DNA from: Chloromonas sp. AAM2
Lineage: Eukaryota; Chlorophyta; Chlorophyceae; Chlamydomonadales; Chlamydomonadaceae
DNA: 24,715 nucleotides
Direction of reading: 5' to 3'
NCBI GenBank assembly: GCA_004335635.1
Contig: QAXH01005517.1
Location: 4,447-29,161 of the forward strand
Of the stretch, positions 11,869 through 22,873 are shown piece by piece; the first letter of the stretch is position 1; the number at the start of each line of letters is the position of its first letter. The translations under genes were made by a program, and so were the position numbers. The notes beneath the pieces are model-generated. The model saw only the letters and a list, made by a program, of their open reading frames with translations, searched no databases and had not been told where the DNA came from.

Positions 11869-12052
11869 GAAGAACGGCTGGAGCCGTTACCAATCATCTG
11901 GTGTTTGACAGCGCACCCAGATGACCTGTGCTTGTGCATCTGCGTGTCTGCTGCGCTGCACTTTCATGAGTTTCTCAAGGTCATGCACACAGTGTGCTGT
12001 TCGTGGGCTGCCAGAAAACCAATGACGCCAGTGATCCGAAGCGTATTTTGCT

Positions 12053-12057
12053 TTACA
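12053..12057 (-). terminator. Candidate TGTAA polyadenylation signal, eS6
   Basis: TTACA on the plus strand reads TGTAA on the minus strand, 165 bases after the eS6 stop. Together with 11864-11868 it marks a short convergent boundary between the HISN7 and eS6 transcripts, leaving about 185 bases between the two signals. Confidence 0.5.
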
Positions 12058-12221
12058 CACAGCACCCAATGGGCAGCCTGCCACACCATGCATCCTGCTG
12101 GCTCAAGCACACTCCCTAAACGTTGGCCCACAGGAACGGGTGCAGGCGTGCCTCAATGCACGCTGGTGTAAGAACAAACCGTATCATTCACAACACCCAA
12201 TGCCACCAATGCTGTGTGTGT

Positions 12222-14280
<2,059 letters not shown>

Positions 14281-15163
14281 CTTGCAACGCGCCTGCACGC
14301 AAGTGGTGTCGCAGTTGAGCCATGCGCCATCAAAAGGCTGGCTCGTCGGTTTCTTTCCCAAGACTCCGCTGCTGCAGAATGCCGATAATAACTTGATACT
14401 GCTGCCCTTCACATGCTATTTGCGCTCGCAAAAGCCAATAACCTAGTGTCCGACCATGTGATGGCCCTGAAGAGACCCACTGCACTGACGACTCTGGCCT
14501 GGCATTAGTATAGTTCTGCTTATGCATCGTGATACCGCTTATGACAAGGCTGGCACAAGCTGAGCGTGTACTGGGCGGGCGGCTGGGTTGGTGGGCAAAC
14601 CCGCATGAGGTGTACAAGCTGCGCTGCATCAAGGCTGTTCATATGAAGCGAGTCATGCCAGATATGCTGAGCTGGGTCGTGGCCGGATGTGCAATTGACG
14701 GGTTCTGACCCATGCTGCTGCGATCTTATTCATTGGGGCTGGACCATGACTGGAGCACTGGGCAACCCCATCGAAGCTCTGAGTATCAGCTCATCGATCT
14801 GCAATATAACGCAGCTGTTCGTCGTCTCCTGCGCTGCCTATGTTGGCTGTTTGTTGCCCTGGTGTGGACTCTGATAGGCCTTCCCGCATCCTCCCATCAC
14901 CAGCAGCTCTCACCTAAAACGCCGGGCGTTGCACGACGGCTGGAAAAGGCCGAGCCAGGCGCTTGGCGCTGCACAGCACCGTGCCACCTTGTACTGCTCT
15001 CCCGTGATGCACGTGCAGAGTGCTTCAAACTGAAGCGGCAGGCTGGTGCATCTGTGGAGGGCCAATTGAGCACTGGCCGGCATGCTTTTGAATTGTAAGA
15101 TTAAGGATCACGCAATGTGAGAGCCCAGACAAACTCTCATGGCCTTGCTTGCATGCACCCGCC
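14281..15163. promoter_or_regulatory. Divergent intergenic region between eS6 and GT49 genes
   Basis: Roughly 880 bases separate the eS6 start (minus) from the assigned glycosyltransferase start (plus), so both promoters should lie here. I saw no clear TATA box or known motif. A plus-strand ATG-initiated frame of 128 codons (14712-15098) occupies half of it and includes a hydrophobic segment (CLCWLFVALVWTLIG); it could be a separate small gene, an upstream exon of the glycosyltransferase, or chance. Confidence 0.5.
14712..15098 (+). CDS. Doubtful 128-codon ORF with one membrane segment
   Basis: The frame starts at ATG 14712 and is open for 128 codons. About residues 38-60 form a plausible membrane helix preceded by arginines (RRLLRCLCWLFVALV), and the rest is polar with several Cys (WRCTAPCH, AECFKLKR). 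It resembles no family I know. It could supply an alternative signal anchor for the downstream glycosyltransferase, but I found no convincing donor joining it in phase to 15164 or later exons. It may equally be a chance frame in a promoter. Confidence 0.2.
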   Translation: MLLRSYSLGLDHDWSTGQPHRSSEYQLIDLQYNAAVRRLLRCLCWLFVALVWTLIGLPASSHHQQLSPKTPGVARRLEKAEPGAWRCTAPCHLVLLSRDARAECFKLKRQAGASVEGQLSTGRHAFEL

Positions 15164-18100
15164 ATGCCTGTCCGTGCCAGCCTCTACAGCATGCTATTAA
15201 TCTGGGCATACGCGTTGCTCGCATGCACAGTACAAGTTGTAGAAAGCCAGGCCCTCAATGATCAGGCCGCCCTGCTGCAGTCATGCCTGAAGGCAAGCAC
15301 CCAGCAGGATGAGCAAGGTGCAACGTTCCGAGCTTTCCTCGATGGCCAACACGCACGGTGAGCAGCTGCTGACCGCGTCTTTCTGAGCATGATTCCTTAC
15401 TTACTGCCTACCCAGGCCTACCTCCAGCACACCCTTTCCTGCAGTAAGCTTGCAGACACACGAAAGGCGTTGGTTTGTGCAAGCATATACACGATCCATG
15501 ACGTGCATCTCATTTGCCCTTCACATGGCCAGACTGCGCCTACACCAGCTGCTATGGTCAAGCAAGCAGCCCTGCCAGAAACCGTCAGACCCTGCTGCCA
15601 CTCCCCAGTCAGCTGATAGCGGGTTGACTGGTTCCGGCTCCAGTGATGACTGCGCATTGACAGTAGTCACAACGCTCACAGCGTCACGACTCAATGGCCT
15701 GGAGCAGCTATGTAGAAGCTGGCCTGGTCCTCTGGTGGCTGCTCTGTACGTGCCCTTGGAGCAGCAGGCAACTGGGCCATCCTCACCAGGCCTGACAGCC
15801 ATCAGCACTGAGCGGCTGAACAATGACACACGTGCTGCTATGGATGTGTTCACAAGGCAAGTTGACACTTCCCATCATATCCGGCTGGAACTGCAGCTGT
15901 TCGTTTAATCCATGAGGAAGGCAGCGTGCCGCCAAACCAAACCAAAGCTAGTGTGGGTTGTGATGGCTGTCAACAGCAGTCTTGCCGTCGTTGGCATCTG
16001 TTTGAAGAAGGCTTTGTATCACCATGTTGCACTGCCCTGCTTATCTTACCAGGCTGGTTTCGTGATCTGTGCGCACAAAGCTCACTCAACAGCACACTCC
16101 ATAGCATGGCAGCATGCATCCTCCAAGCACCTAGGTCTGCTGCTCCCCTGTGCAGGCTGGAGTCCCAGCCCCAGTCCTGTGCCCTGCGAGTGCTAGTCAT
16201 GTACGAGGTGCGCGTGTGTGTGGTGTGGTTGTGTGGGTGTGTGTGATTGTGTGTGTGTGTGTGTGGAGGGGGGTGTATCTGTGTAAGAGGAGGGAGGGAA
16301 ATTTACCAAAACGGGTCGTGTGTCAAGCTCCCTGCATGAGAGTCGAAGGGAATTGGCAATAGCGCATTGGGAATATTATAGCTACATGGCTGCGCGGCCG
16401 GGCGAGGGGTTGCAGTTCCCCGACCCGGACTCAACCAAGCCAGCCCAAGTCAAGTTTAAGTTGCATGGCCGGCATATATTCCATTCAATTCAGTGCATAG
16501 AGCAATATGATATCGACGCTGTCAAGGGCATCGGCAGGCTCGTTGCGGACATTGGGCGTGGCATCGCAGCGTGTGTACGTGTGGGTGGGTGGGTGTGGCA
16601 GAGTGGAGCGATCATAACTGCATCCATGCCTGCAACTTGGTAAGGAATCGAACACTTGCAATCAATGTTGACGTTTCGTGGCTGCTTGTACCAGTATGTT
16701 ACAGCTGTTCGCACTGCACTCTGGCTTGGCGTCTGCCCAGGTGCTTTCAGAGCCGGTGATGCACCTGCTGCTGCCCATCAACAGCCTGCGCAACGCGGCG
16801 CTGCTGGCGGCCTCCTCGCCCCTGGTGGCCATGATAGACGTGGACCTGGTGGTCAGCGCGTCGCTGGGCAGACAGCTCATCATGGGGCCGGAAGCGGAAC
16901 GGCAGCAGAGGTGAGAGGCGGCAGTGGACTGCAGGGCTTGAGCCAGAGGATGATGCTTGCTTCAGAGACGTGGGACAGAGAAGGATGGTGGATTGTCAAC
17001 GTGTAGCAGGAAATGTCTCCTGGCCAAGGAAGCGAGGCGGGTACGGTGCAGCATGAAAGCCCAGTGTTCCCAAGACTCACATGGCTTCTGTTTGCAGCCC
17101 TGCGCCACACTGCACTTCTATGGCCTGCACTGCGCTATCTAGAGTGGGTGATTGGTATGCTGGTCGCTCCGACCGGGCATGTCACGAGCTGCACGTCACC
17201 TGACTGACATTACTTGACTTGATTGCGTTCATTTGTCCCTGAGTTGCGGGACACACTCCTTGTGCGCCTTGCGCGCATGAACAAGATGTACAAAGACAAC
17301 AACAACCTGCTCAGTGCCTTATGCTATTGCCTGGCAGTCCCATGAGCTGGTGCGTCTGTGCAAGGAAGTCGATAGTTGCACATTGCACACTGCTCTGACC
17401 TGCAATCCGTGTGTAAGAAAGGCTGAACAGGACCATCGCATGCTGCATGGCATGTCACATTCTGCTGCTCATGCTCAGTGCCATCTTTCCCCACTTGACA
17501 GATTCAGCGAGTCGGTGCTCCTGGTCCAAGAGCGCACGGCCATTTGTCTAGAGCGGCTGAATGATTGGCTCTGATCTGGCGTACTTCATGCTGCATGCTT
17601 GCACCTTGCAGGTCTAGCGAGCTGGTGCGTCTGGTCAAGGACCGCACGGCCCTGATCCTGCCCGCCCTGGAGCCGCACACGGGCAGGCGGGCGGCGATGG
17701 ACCAACTGCTCACATGGGCGGACAGGAGCGTACAAGGTCAGTGCAGCATGCCAAGCAGTGATTTGCCAGTGTTGGGACTGGCTGATGTAGCTCTGACAAC
17801 ATGGAAAGTCTTGAATTCTGCTTGCACAATATGCACAGTGAGTTTAATGGTGTCCTAGGTTTGTGGATTCCACAAGACTTTATTGGCTTTGGATGTGTCT
17901 CTCATCATCACATGGCTTAACGCGGTTCACTCATGGCACTGCAGCTGGTCATAAATCCTGTTGTAGAATTACCGCATTGCCTGACAATTATCAAGCCAAG
18001 AAGGCATACTGGTATCAATCGAATGTGCCGCTGTGTGCGGTGACGTGCAGGGAGCAGCGGTCTGTTGACTGTTGTTGTTGTAAATTTAGCAATACCTTTA

Positions 18101-19980
18101 CTAGACAGATTAGTTTTTCGTTGCGTGCAGGTAGCAAGTCCGAGCTTGTGTCCATGGTCAGCGCCCAGGAGATGTGCTTCTTCCAGGAGCTGTCCTACCC
18201 CAGGGGCCACCGGCTGACGGACTTCCCGCGCTGGTTCAAGGCCCAGTGGCCCTACCAGGTAGGAGACTTGTGTGCAGCCACACCTACCGTTGTACACGTG
18301 CTGCTGGCGAACTTTTTATCACAGGGCAGAGCGACAGGCCACATCACCCCGTGAGCCAACGTAACGGCACAGCCCGGCCCCATGCACTAACAACACTGTC
18401 AGGACGGATCGCTCGCAGCTTGTCAGAGTGTTGTGGTTGCTGCTGACACGGTTTGCTGTTTCCCTTGGCCTTGGTTTCGCTGTTTAGACGAATCACTCGT
18501 AGCTTTTGAGGTGTGTGTTTGAGCATGATGGGTTCTAATGGGTTGTTCTGTACCCTGATGAACGTCCATGTTGTGCGCTTCCCTGGCCTTGTTTCAGGTC
18601 CACTGGCAGATGTTCTACGAGCCGTGGTTCCTGCTGTCGCGCGCCAACAACCCCTGGTATGATGTGCGCTTCCAGGGCTACGGGTACAACAAGCAAAACC
18701 ACGTGGGTGGTTTGTCGGGCGTATGGAAGAGCTGCTACCAAGGGCTGAGGTTCGAGTACTGTGTAGCAAACCAGGAAAGGGTGATTGCTGACAGTTTGCC
18801 GTCCAAATGAAGGATGTGGGTGTGATGACAGGCGTGGGCGGGAGGTCTGTTCCCAGGGCTGGAGTTTGAATAGTTGGCAGTAGGCCGGAGTTTAAGTAGT
18901 TGGCAGTAGGCAAGGAGAGGCATTGGTTGCCTGTATAAAGACTTTGGAGGCGACCCAATCCAAATGACCGGCAGGTAATGCAACTCAGTAAGATAGAAAG
19001 GGGCGAGGAACAGAAAATATATGGACGGATGACCAGATCTGGGTTCACAGGCAAGGAAACGCATTCCTGCCAAAGCATGCCTCATCGAAACGCCGCCTCC
19101 TGGATGCGACGAGTCTTCCCTTGCTCTGACGCCCACTGCTCCTGTAGGTGGCCGGCCTTGCCATCAGCGGCTTCCGGTTCCTAGTGCATCCGGACGCGTG
19201 GGTGGTCCACCGACCGCATGACAAGACCGCTGTGCACAGGCTGTACGTGGTGGCCCTCAACGCCAGGGCTAAGATGCAGAAGGCGGGCCGGGACGTGCAG
19301 CTCGTCAGGAACTTCACACACGCGTCGGAACTTTCGTCAGCACAGGTCAGTGACCTTGAATGCAGGTCTGGCGATTGTTCAGGTTGCGCTTGCAAGACAA
19401 TTTCGAATTTTTTTGGTGTTCGACTTGGTTGGCTGGAGCCTGAGTGCCAACAGAACACTTTGGGGTGCAAATTGGTAACCATTGAGATTGCGCTTTGCAA
19501 GAGGGTTTCGACCTGTTTGACCTTCGACCTAGTTGACCTGATTGTCAAGGGCCACCCCCTCCCCCAACCCCGAATCTCACATTCACATTCACACTCACGG
19601 GACTTGAATTCTACCCCCCGCCAGCATGTTCACCCACCCATGGGATGTATGTGCAACCCATACGTCTCCGGCCACACCGTTGCCAGGCCAGTCAGTGAAC
19701 CGCCAGGAGCGACAGGTCTTTTATCTTCATCCTGACGCATGCAGGGTTTGATCAAACTGACTGCCCGGTTTGTTGCCATCTTGACCATGTTTTAACACTT
19801 GCCTTTGAATATATCGTTATGCAGGTGGGTGCCTTACTGCAGCACCACGTCAAGACCATGTTTCTGGAGAACCAGCGGGAGGCCAAGGCAGGCAAGTACG
19901 TGCCTCAAATCGATGCGGCCACCCAGCGCTGCCTCCGAGCCCTGCCCTGGTGGAACAACACACCCAGCGTGCGCGCCTGA
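15164..19980 (+). CDS. LARGE-like glycosyltransferase, GT49 family, 9 exons
   Basis: Exons: 15164-15357, 15533-15856, 16156-16207, 16741-16910, 17612-17736, 18131-18258, 18598-18702, 19148-19345 and 19825-19980, giving 483 residues with closed phase. The N-terminus (MPVRASLYSMLLIWAYALLA) is a signal anchor, so this is a type II membrane or secreted protein of the ER-Golgi. The rest follows the GT49 (Glyco_transf_49) plan of LARGE and B4GAT1: TVVTTLTASRLNGLEQLC, then CALRVLVMYE, LPINSLRNAALLAA, the metal-binding DxD in AMIDVDLVVS (Asp-Val-Asp near residues 223-225), FYEPWFLLSR, RFQGYGYNKQNH, and FLVHPDAWVVHRPHD near the end. The family transfers sugars such as GlcA or Xyl from nucleotide sugars; the substrate here is unknown. 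The N-terminal GT8 domain of animal LARGE is absent. Exon 2 may instead begin at 15416 (same phase, 522 residues, but a 58-base intron). Intron 2 uses a GC donor. Introns 3 and 4 carry unusual sequence described separately. Confidence 0.85.
15857..16155 (+). other. GC-AG intron in the GT49 gene
   Basis: The exon 2/3 junction uses ACAAG|GCAAGT as donor, the standard strong GC-AG form, and CTGTGCAG as acceptor. Ending exon 2 at 15856 leaves two bases (AG), and exon 3 starts with one base (G), rebuilding Arg and joining MDVFT to LESQPQSCALRV, exactly where GT49 proteins continue. No GT donor nearby preserves phase. Reading on past 15856 hits a stop after about 17 codons. Confidence 0.75.
16208..16266 (+). 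repeat. GT-rich microsatellite at start of GT49 intron 3
   Basis: An imperfect (GT)n tract, interrupted by GC, GGTT and ATT, begins at the exon 3 donor itself (GAG|GTGCGCGTGTG) and runs to about 16266 before a G-rich AGGGGGG. The repeat therefore includes the donor site and offers many alternative GT dinucleotides. Confidence 0.9.
16341..16574 (+). other. Protein-like open stretch inside GT49 intron 3
   Basis: A 234-base stretch has no stop in one frame (78 codons). It is bounded by AG on the left (GCATGAG|AGTCGA) and a GTACGT donor on the right, both in phase 0, the phase of the flanking exons 3 and 4. The translation looks protein-like (EYYSYMAARPGEGLQF, FPDPDSTKPAQVKFKLHG, IGRLVADIGRG) but matches no family I recognise. 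Inserting it would separate CALRVLVMYE from VLSEPVMHLLLPINS, which are adjacent in GT49 proteins. It is thus either a cassette exon, a fragment of a mobile or foreign gene, or chance. Confidence 0.35.
17338..17376 (+). pseudogene. Decayed copy 1 of GT49 exon 5
   Basis: This matches the start of real exon 5 (17612): GAGCTGGTGCGTCTG is identical over 15 bases and is followed by a similar CAAGGA block, giving HELVRLCKE against the exon's SELVRLVKD. An acceptor-like CTGGCAG precedes it, but one base is lost relative to exon 5, so splicing here would shift the frame. Similarity fades after about 40 bases. The upstream CTCAGTGCC is also shared with copy 2, so intron flank was duplicated too. Confidence 0.65.
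17502..17573 (+). pseudogene. Decayed copy 2 of GT49 exon 5
   Basis: The copy follows an acceptor (CTTGACAG) and is in the correct phase after exon 4. It reads FSESVLLVQERTAICLERL, compared with SSELVRLVKDRTALILPAL in exon 5; about 29 of 36 bases match from AGCGAG to CGCACGGCC. It has no good GT donor and runs into TGA at 17572-17574, so using it would truncate the enzyme before most of its C-terminal half. It is best read as a relic of exon duplication. Confidence 0.7.
18400..18540 (+). repeat. Diverged tandem duplication in GT49 intron 6
   Basis: GACGGATCGCTCGCAGCTT (about 18402-18420) is echoed by GACGAATCACTCGTAGCTT (about 18488-18506), and both are followed by GAG/GAGG and GTGTTGTGG/GTGTGTGTT. 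The period is about 86 bases. Both units lie in the 339-base intron 6. Confidence 0.65.
18861..18911 (+). repeat. 26-bp direct repeat in GT49 intron 7
   Basis: GGAGTTTGAATAGTTGGCAG plus TAGGC (18861-18885) is repeated at 18887-18911 with two G/A differences. The repeat is tandem with a single intervening base. Confidence 0.92.
19372..19545 (+). repeat. Diverged ~110-bp duplication in GT49 intron 8
   Basis: GTTGCGCTTGCAAGA...TTTCGA...GTTCGACTTGGTTG (from about 19383) is echoed by ATTGCGCTTTGCAAGA...TTTCGACC...CTTCGACCTAGTTG (from about 19488). Several small indels separate the copies. The repeat lies just after exon 8. Confidence 0.65.
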
Positions 19981-20391
19981 AGCCGCTGCTGTGGTGAGGT
20001 ACATGTCTGCGCCGTCCGGCACCAGGAGCGCCTGTCTACGCTCAAAGGTGCAGCAAGCATGCGTAGCACGCGAGCGCGGAGCGTAACAGGCGGCACAGAC
20101 AATGTGCCTCAGTTGGTTGCGATTTTCTACATATGCGTGCGTGCGTGCTCCTGCTTTCACCACTTTTACTGCAGCTGAAGTAACTGTGAATATCCACTCA
20201 AGCACTGATCACTAGGTTTCAAACTTTGAGTCATCTCTATGCCTGTATGAGTAGACGTCTGCCTGCTAGTGCAGTTTGAGGAACCGGCGTGCCGCAAAGG
20301 TGCTGTGTACAATAGTTTCAAACGCACGTGTCCGCTTTGGGCCGGCCTTGGACTGTTCGTGCATGGCTGTCGGTTGCAGGGTATCTGCTTA
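19981..20391. other. Intergenic region after the GT49 gene
   Basis: No gene, RNA or clear repeat is seen. No TGTAA polyadenylation signal was found in the first few hundred bases after the GT49 stop, so the transcript end is not placed. The region ends where CTGGC-rich sequence belonging to the transposon begins. Confidence 0.6.
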
Positions 20392-20399
20392 ATTTTTTG

Positions 20400-20510
20400 C
20401 GACTGGCACTGGCCAGGCGCTAAAAGCCTTCTGGCCTGGCGTCGGCCTGGCGCTCAAGCTGGCAAACCTGGCGCTGGCCGGCCGCCGAATTTGGCGCGCC
20501 ATAACCGGCT
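20400..20510. repeat. Left subterminal CTGGC/TGGCGC cluster of the hAT element
   Basis: At least seven CTGGC or TGGCGC motifs lie within 110 bases, including CTGGCGCTGGCCGGCCGCC and the palindromic TTGGCGCGCCA. The composition is strongly GC-rich compared with the sequence on either side. It resembles the cluster at 22346-22571. Confidence 0.7.
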
Positions 20511-20555
20511 TTCAACCCACACAGGCAAAAGGCTTACATGGGCGCAAAGGCACGT

Positions 20556-22125
20556 CTATTTGTCCATGTTGCGGCGGTCTCTAGCATTTACACATGCCTC
20601 AAATGCAGCTACGTATGGGTAACTGCTGTATGTGCAAGGACTGTGCGCAATCATCATGCACGTGTTGAGATGCTCGATTTCAAGACGGCTTTGCAGCTTG
20701 TTTTTAATGTAGCTCATCCCGCTGAAGCTCCGCTCACTGCTGACACTCGAGCATGGCATGGTGATGTACAGCTGTGCCAGCTTGATGTACTCTGAGTAGT
20801 CCTCTTTCCATGCGTGGGCAGTCATTGCCTCCCACAGCTCCTAAACACAGCACAGACTCAGTTACGTGCAAGTGCAAGTAAAGAGTAGACATCTAACTAT
20901 CTACATCGACAGGATATTTACATCAGCATACTATATCAACATCTAAAGCTGTCAAGCTCTGTCCAAACCTGTGGCTCGCTGAGTTTTCAAGTCACACACT
21001 TGAAGTGTCGATGCTGATGCCAAAGTACGGCCACCGCTTGACCATCTCCACTTGGTCCGCTCTCAATGCTGCTGCGATAGCATCAGCAATCTCCCAGCCG
21101 GACCAAGTACTGTTGTGTGCCTCTGACGCATCAGCACCCAGGTGGTGACAGAACTCCAGGTGCCCTGTGAAATCTTGCACAGGGCGCTGATGCCCCAGCA
21201 GATGCGTGACAGAGTCAAACAATGGCTTCTTCTTCTGCTGCTCCTGGCTAAGTGCCAACCGCCAAGTCTGATGCAGGGTGAGCTGTTGTGGTGTGAGTGG
21301 TAGCTGGAATGGGCCATCTGCTTCATGCGACTGCATGTGCTGCTTGTGGCTGGATGTCTCTGCATGCCTAGGCAGAGTGTTGCCCCTGAAGTTGCGATAT
21401 TCAAACAACCGCCCTGTGCCATGGCTGCATGGATTGCACCACAGCTGGCCTGTGGCTACGTCTCCGCCAGCCCATGGATGCTCGATGAGCCAGCTCTTCT
21501 GAACCCGACGGTTGAGGTCATGCTGTTGCTGCGATTCTGCGGTTGAGACAGCTGCGCGCTTTGACTGCGGCTCGCGAGGCTGAGCACAACAGCTGCGGAC
21601 GGTGTGCCTGCTGACGCGATATTTAGATACTTAGATATTTGATTTGTACTTTTGAGGTGGGTGCCTGTCTGCTGTCCAGCAGGGACCTAACCCTTCTTTT
21701 CCTTGAAACAGAAGTTTGCCGGTGCCGCGTTGCAAGTTTGACGTCCAGCAGCCGCCCCAATAGAGTTTTCCGGGGGTTTCTGCCACGACACGTTACTCAT
21801 ACGTGTCGTTCTGCCTCCTTTCATGCAAGAAAAAGTGGCCATTGATCGGTTCATTTGTGAGCACTGGCTTCCGAGGCCCGATGCGGGTGTTTGGGGCAGT
21901 GCTATCGTTGCAGGCGTGGGTGCTGCGCGCTTTGCCCGGAGTTTGCATGCCTGACCTCGGCGTGCCACCAAACTCCAGCAGGCGCGTAAAAGCAATTGGT
22001 CGAGTTGCTTTCAGTGTGCTGCCTGAGGTAGTAGTAGCTAGGGGTCTAGCTACGTCGGGGTTTGCTGCTTCGGGACTGTCAGGTATGGCAATGATTTCAG
22101 GCGCATTACCCGTAGGGTCAGACAT
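20556..22125 (-). pseudogene. Core-deleted hAT transposase (zinc finger + dimerisation domain)
   Basis: On the minus strand three segments can be joined in phase: 22125-21797, 21592-20998 and 20840-20556, total 402 residues. Segment 1 opens with ATG and is a polar, Pro/Ala/Thr-rich leader (MSDPTGNAPEIIAIPDSPEA). Segment 2 has a basic stretch, then a BED/TTF-like zinc finger (KSWLIEHPW, LWCNPCSHGTGRLF, NFRGNTLPRH, SSHKQHM) and reaches the region that begins the RNase H-like fold in hAT enzymes (PYFGISIDTSS). Segment 3 is a textbook hAT C-terminal dimerisation region (YITMPCSSVSSERSFS, YIKNKLQSRLEIEHLN). A complete transposase would have about 250-350 residues between segments 2 and 3, including the remaining DDE residues; here only 157 bases separate them. 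The protein cannot catalyse transposition. Segment 1-2 joining is less certain than the identity of segments 2 and 3. Confidence 0.8.
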
Positions 22126-22345
22126 GGTGCAACATGGGCACAGCTAGGCTACAGCGCCGCCGTTGAACGGCAGAGAACAATGTCTTTCAGAAAAGTTCAG
22201 TGGTGTGCGGCTTATTGGTGGGCGCCGCGGAAACTCCGCTTACAGTCACATGTCACATGTCACATGCATGTGACTGGTCGCACATGCAAAGGCAACTGCC
22301 CAGAAGCCGGCACTTTGGCAGGCCTCCTGACACTCCTGACACACA

Positions 22346-22571
22346 CTGGCGCGCCAGGACATTGTCCTGGCGTCCAACGGCGGCAACGGCCGGCCAAACT
22401 GGCTCCCGACTGGCGCTGAAGGCCCGCTGCGCTTCGCGGGCCTTCAGGACCATGGCGCCGAACCCTCAAAGTCTGGCGGGCGCCAGAAACTGGCGCGGGC
22501 GCCAGCTAACAAATACCTTGGCAGGGCGGTAAGCGTTTGGATCTTCTGGCGCTGGCGCCAGTTGATGGCGC
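22346..22571. repeat. Right subterminal CTGGCGCC palindrome cluster of the hAT element
   Basis: The tract contains CTGGCGCGCCAG (22346-22357), the inverted repeat CCAGGAC-att-GTCCTGG (22354-22370), GGCGCC-containing near palindromes around 22466-22505, and CTGGCGCCAG (22552-22561). The density of self-complementary CTGGCGCC words parallels the left cluster at 20400-20510. Confidence 0.75.
22416..22447. repeat. Perfect 12-bp-stem hairpin
   Basis: CTGAAGGCCCGC (22416-22427) pairs exactly with GCGGGCCTTCAG (22436-22447) around an 8-base loop, TGCGCTTC. It sits within the right subterminal cluster of the hAT element and is probably part of its structured end, although a bacterial-style terminator shape is coincidental in this eukaryotic context. 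Confidence 0.93.
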
Positions 22572-22873
22572 GTTGTTTTTCGGCACTGGCATTTGATTGC
22601 CGGATTGCCGGTCATTGCCGGCTTGGCCCTGGCTGCCTTTGACTTGTATATGGGGTCTGGCTTGTATCGTCGGCGTTGTCGATTTCATGTAGCAGCGTTG
22701 TGCATGTGTGTCTTTTCTGTATGAGTGTGCAATGGGTGTAGCCGTACGATGTGTTAGTCGGGCTTGTGATGAAGGTTTACGGCGATGCCAGTGATTGTCG
22801 TCAAAATGTCGATACCGATGGCGTGTCTGACAGTTTCTGTTGTGAGTTCTGGTCCGCTGACGGCGCTGCTGTT

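Larger units (their letters stand above)
20392..22610 (-). mobile_element. hAT-family DNA transposon relic, internally deleted
   Basis: A minus-strand transposase remnant (20556-22125) is flanked on both sides by clustered CTGGC/TGGCGC motifs: left about 20400-20510 (CTGGCCTGGCGTCGGCCTGG, TTGGCGCGCCA) and right about 22346-22571 (CTGGCGCGCCAG, CTGGCGCCAG). hAT elements carry such subterminal repeat clusters as transposase binding sites, and their sharing here supports one element about 2.2 kb long. I could not fix terminal inverted repeats or an 8-bp target duplication; a CAGGG at about 20378 and a CCCTG at about 22627 are hAT-like ends, but their flanks do not match. Confidence 0.65.

Noticed and set aside
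18344..19078. 244-codon minus-strand ORF, the longest in the window
   Set aside because: It lies antisense to exon 7 and introns of the GT49 gene, shows no domain and is low-complexity Ser/Thr/Pro/Arg.
22416..22447. Rho-independent-type terminator shape
   Set aside because: The surrounding DNA is eukaryotic, there is no T tract after the stem, and it fits better as transposon end structure.
20378..22631. CAGGG...CCCTG as terminal inverted repeats of the hAT element
   Set aside because: Only five bases match, and the adjacent 8-base flanks (GTCGGTTG and GCTGCCTT) are not a target duplication.
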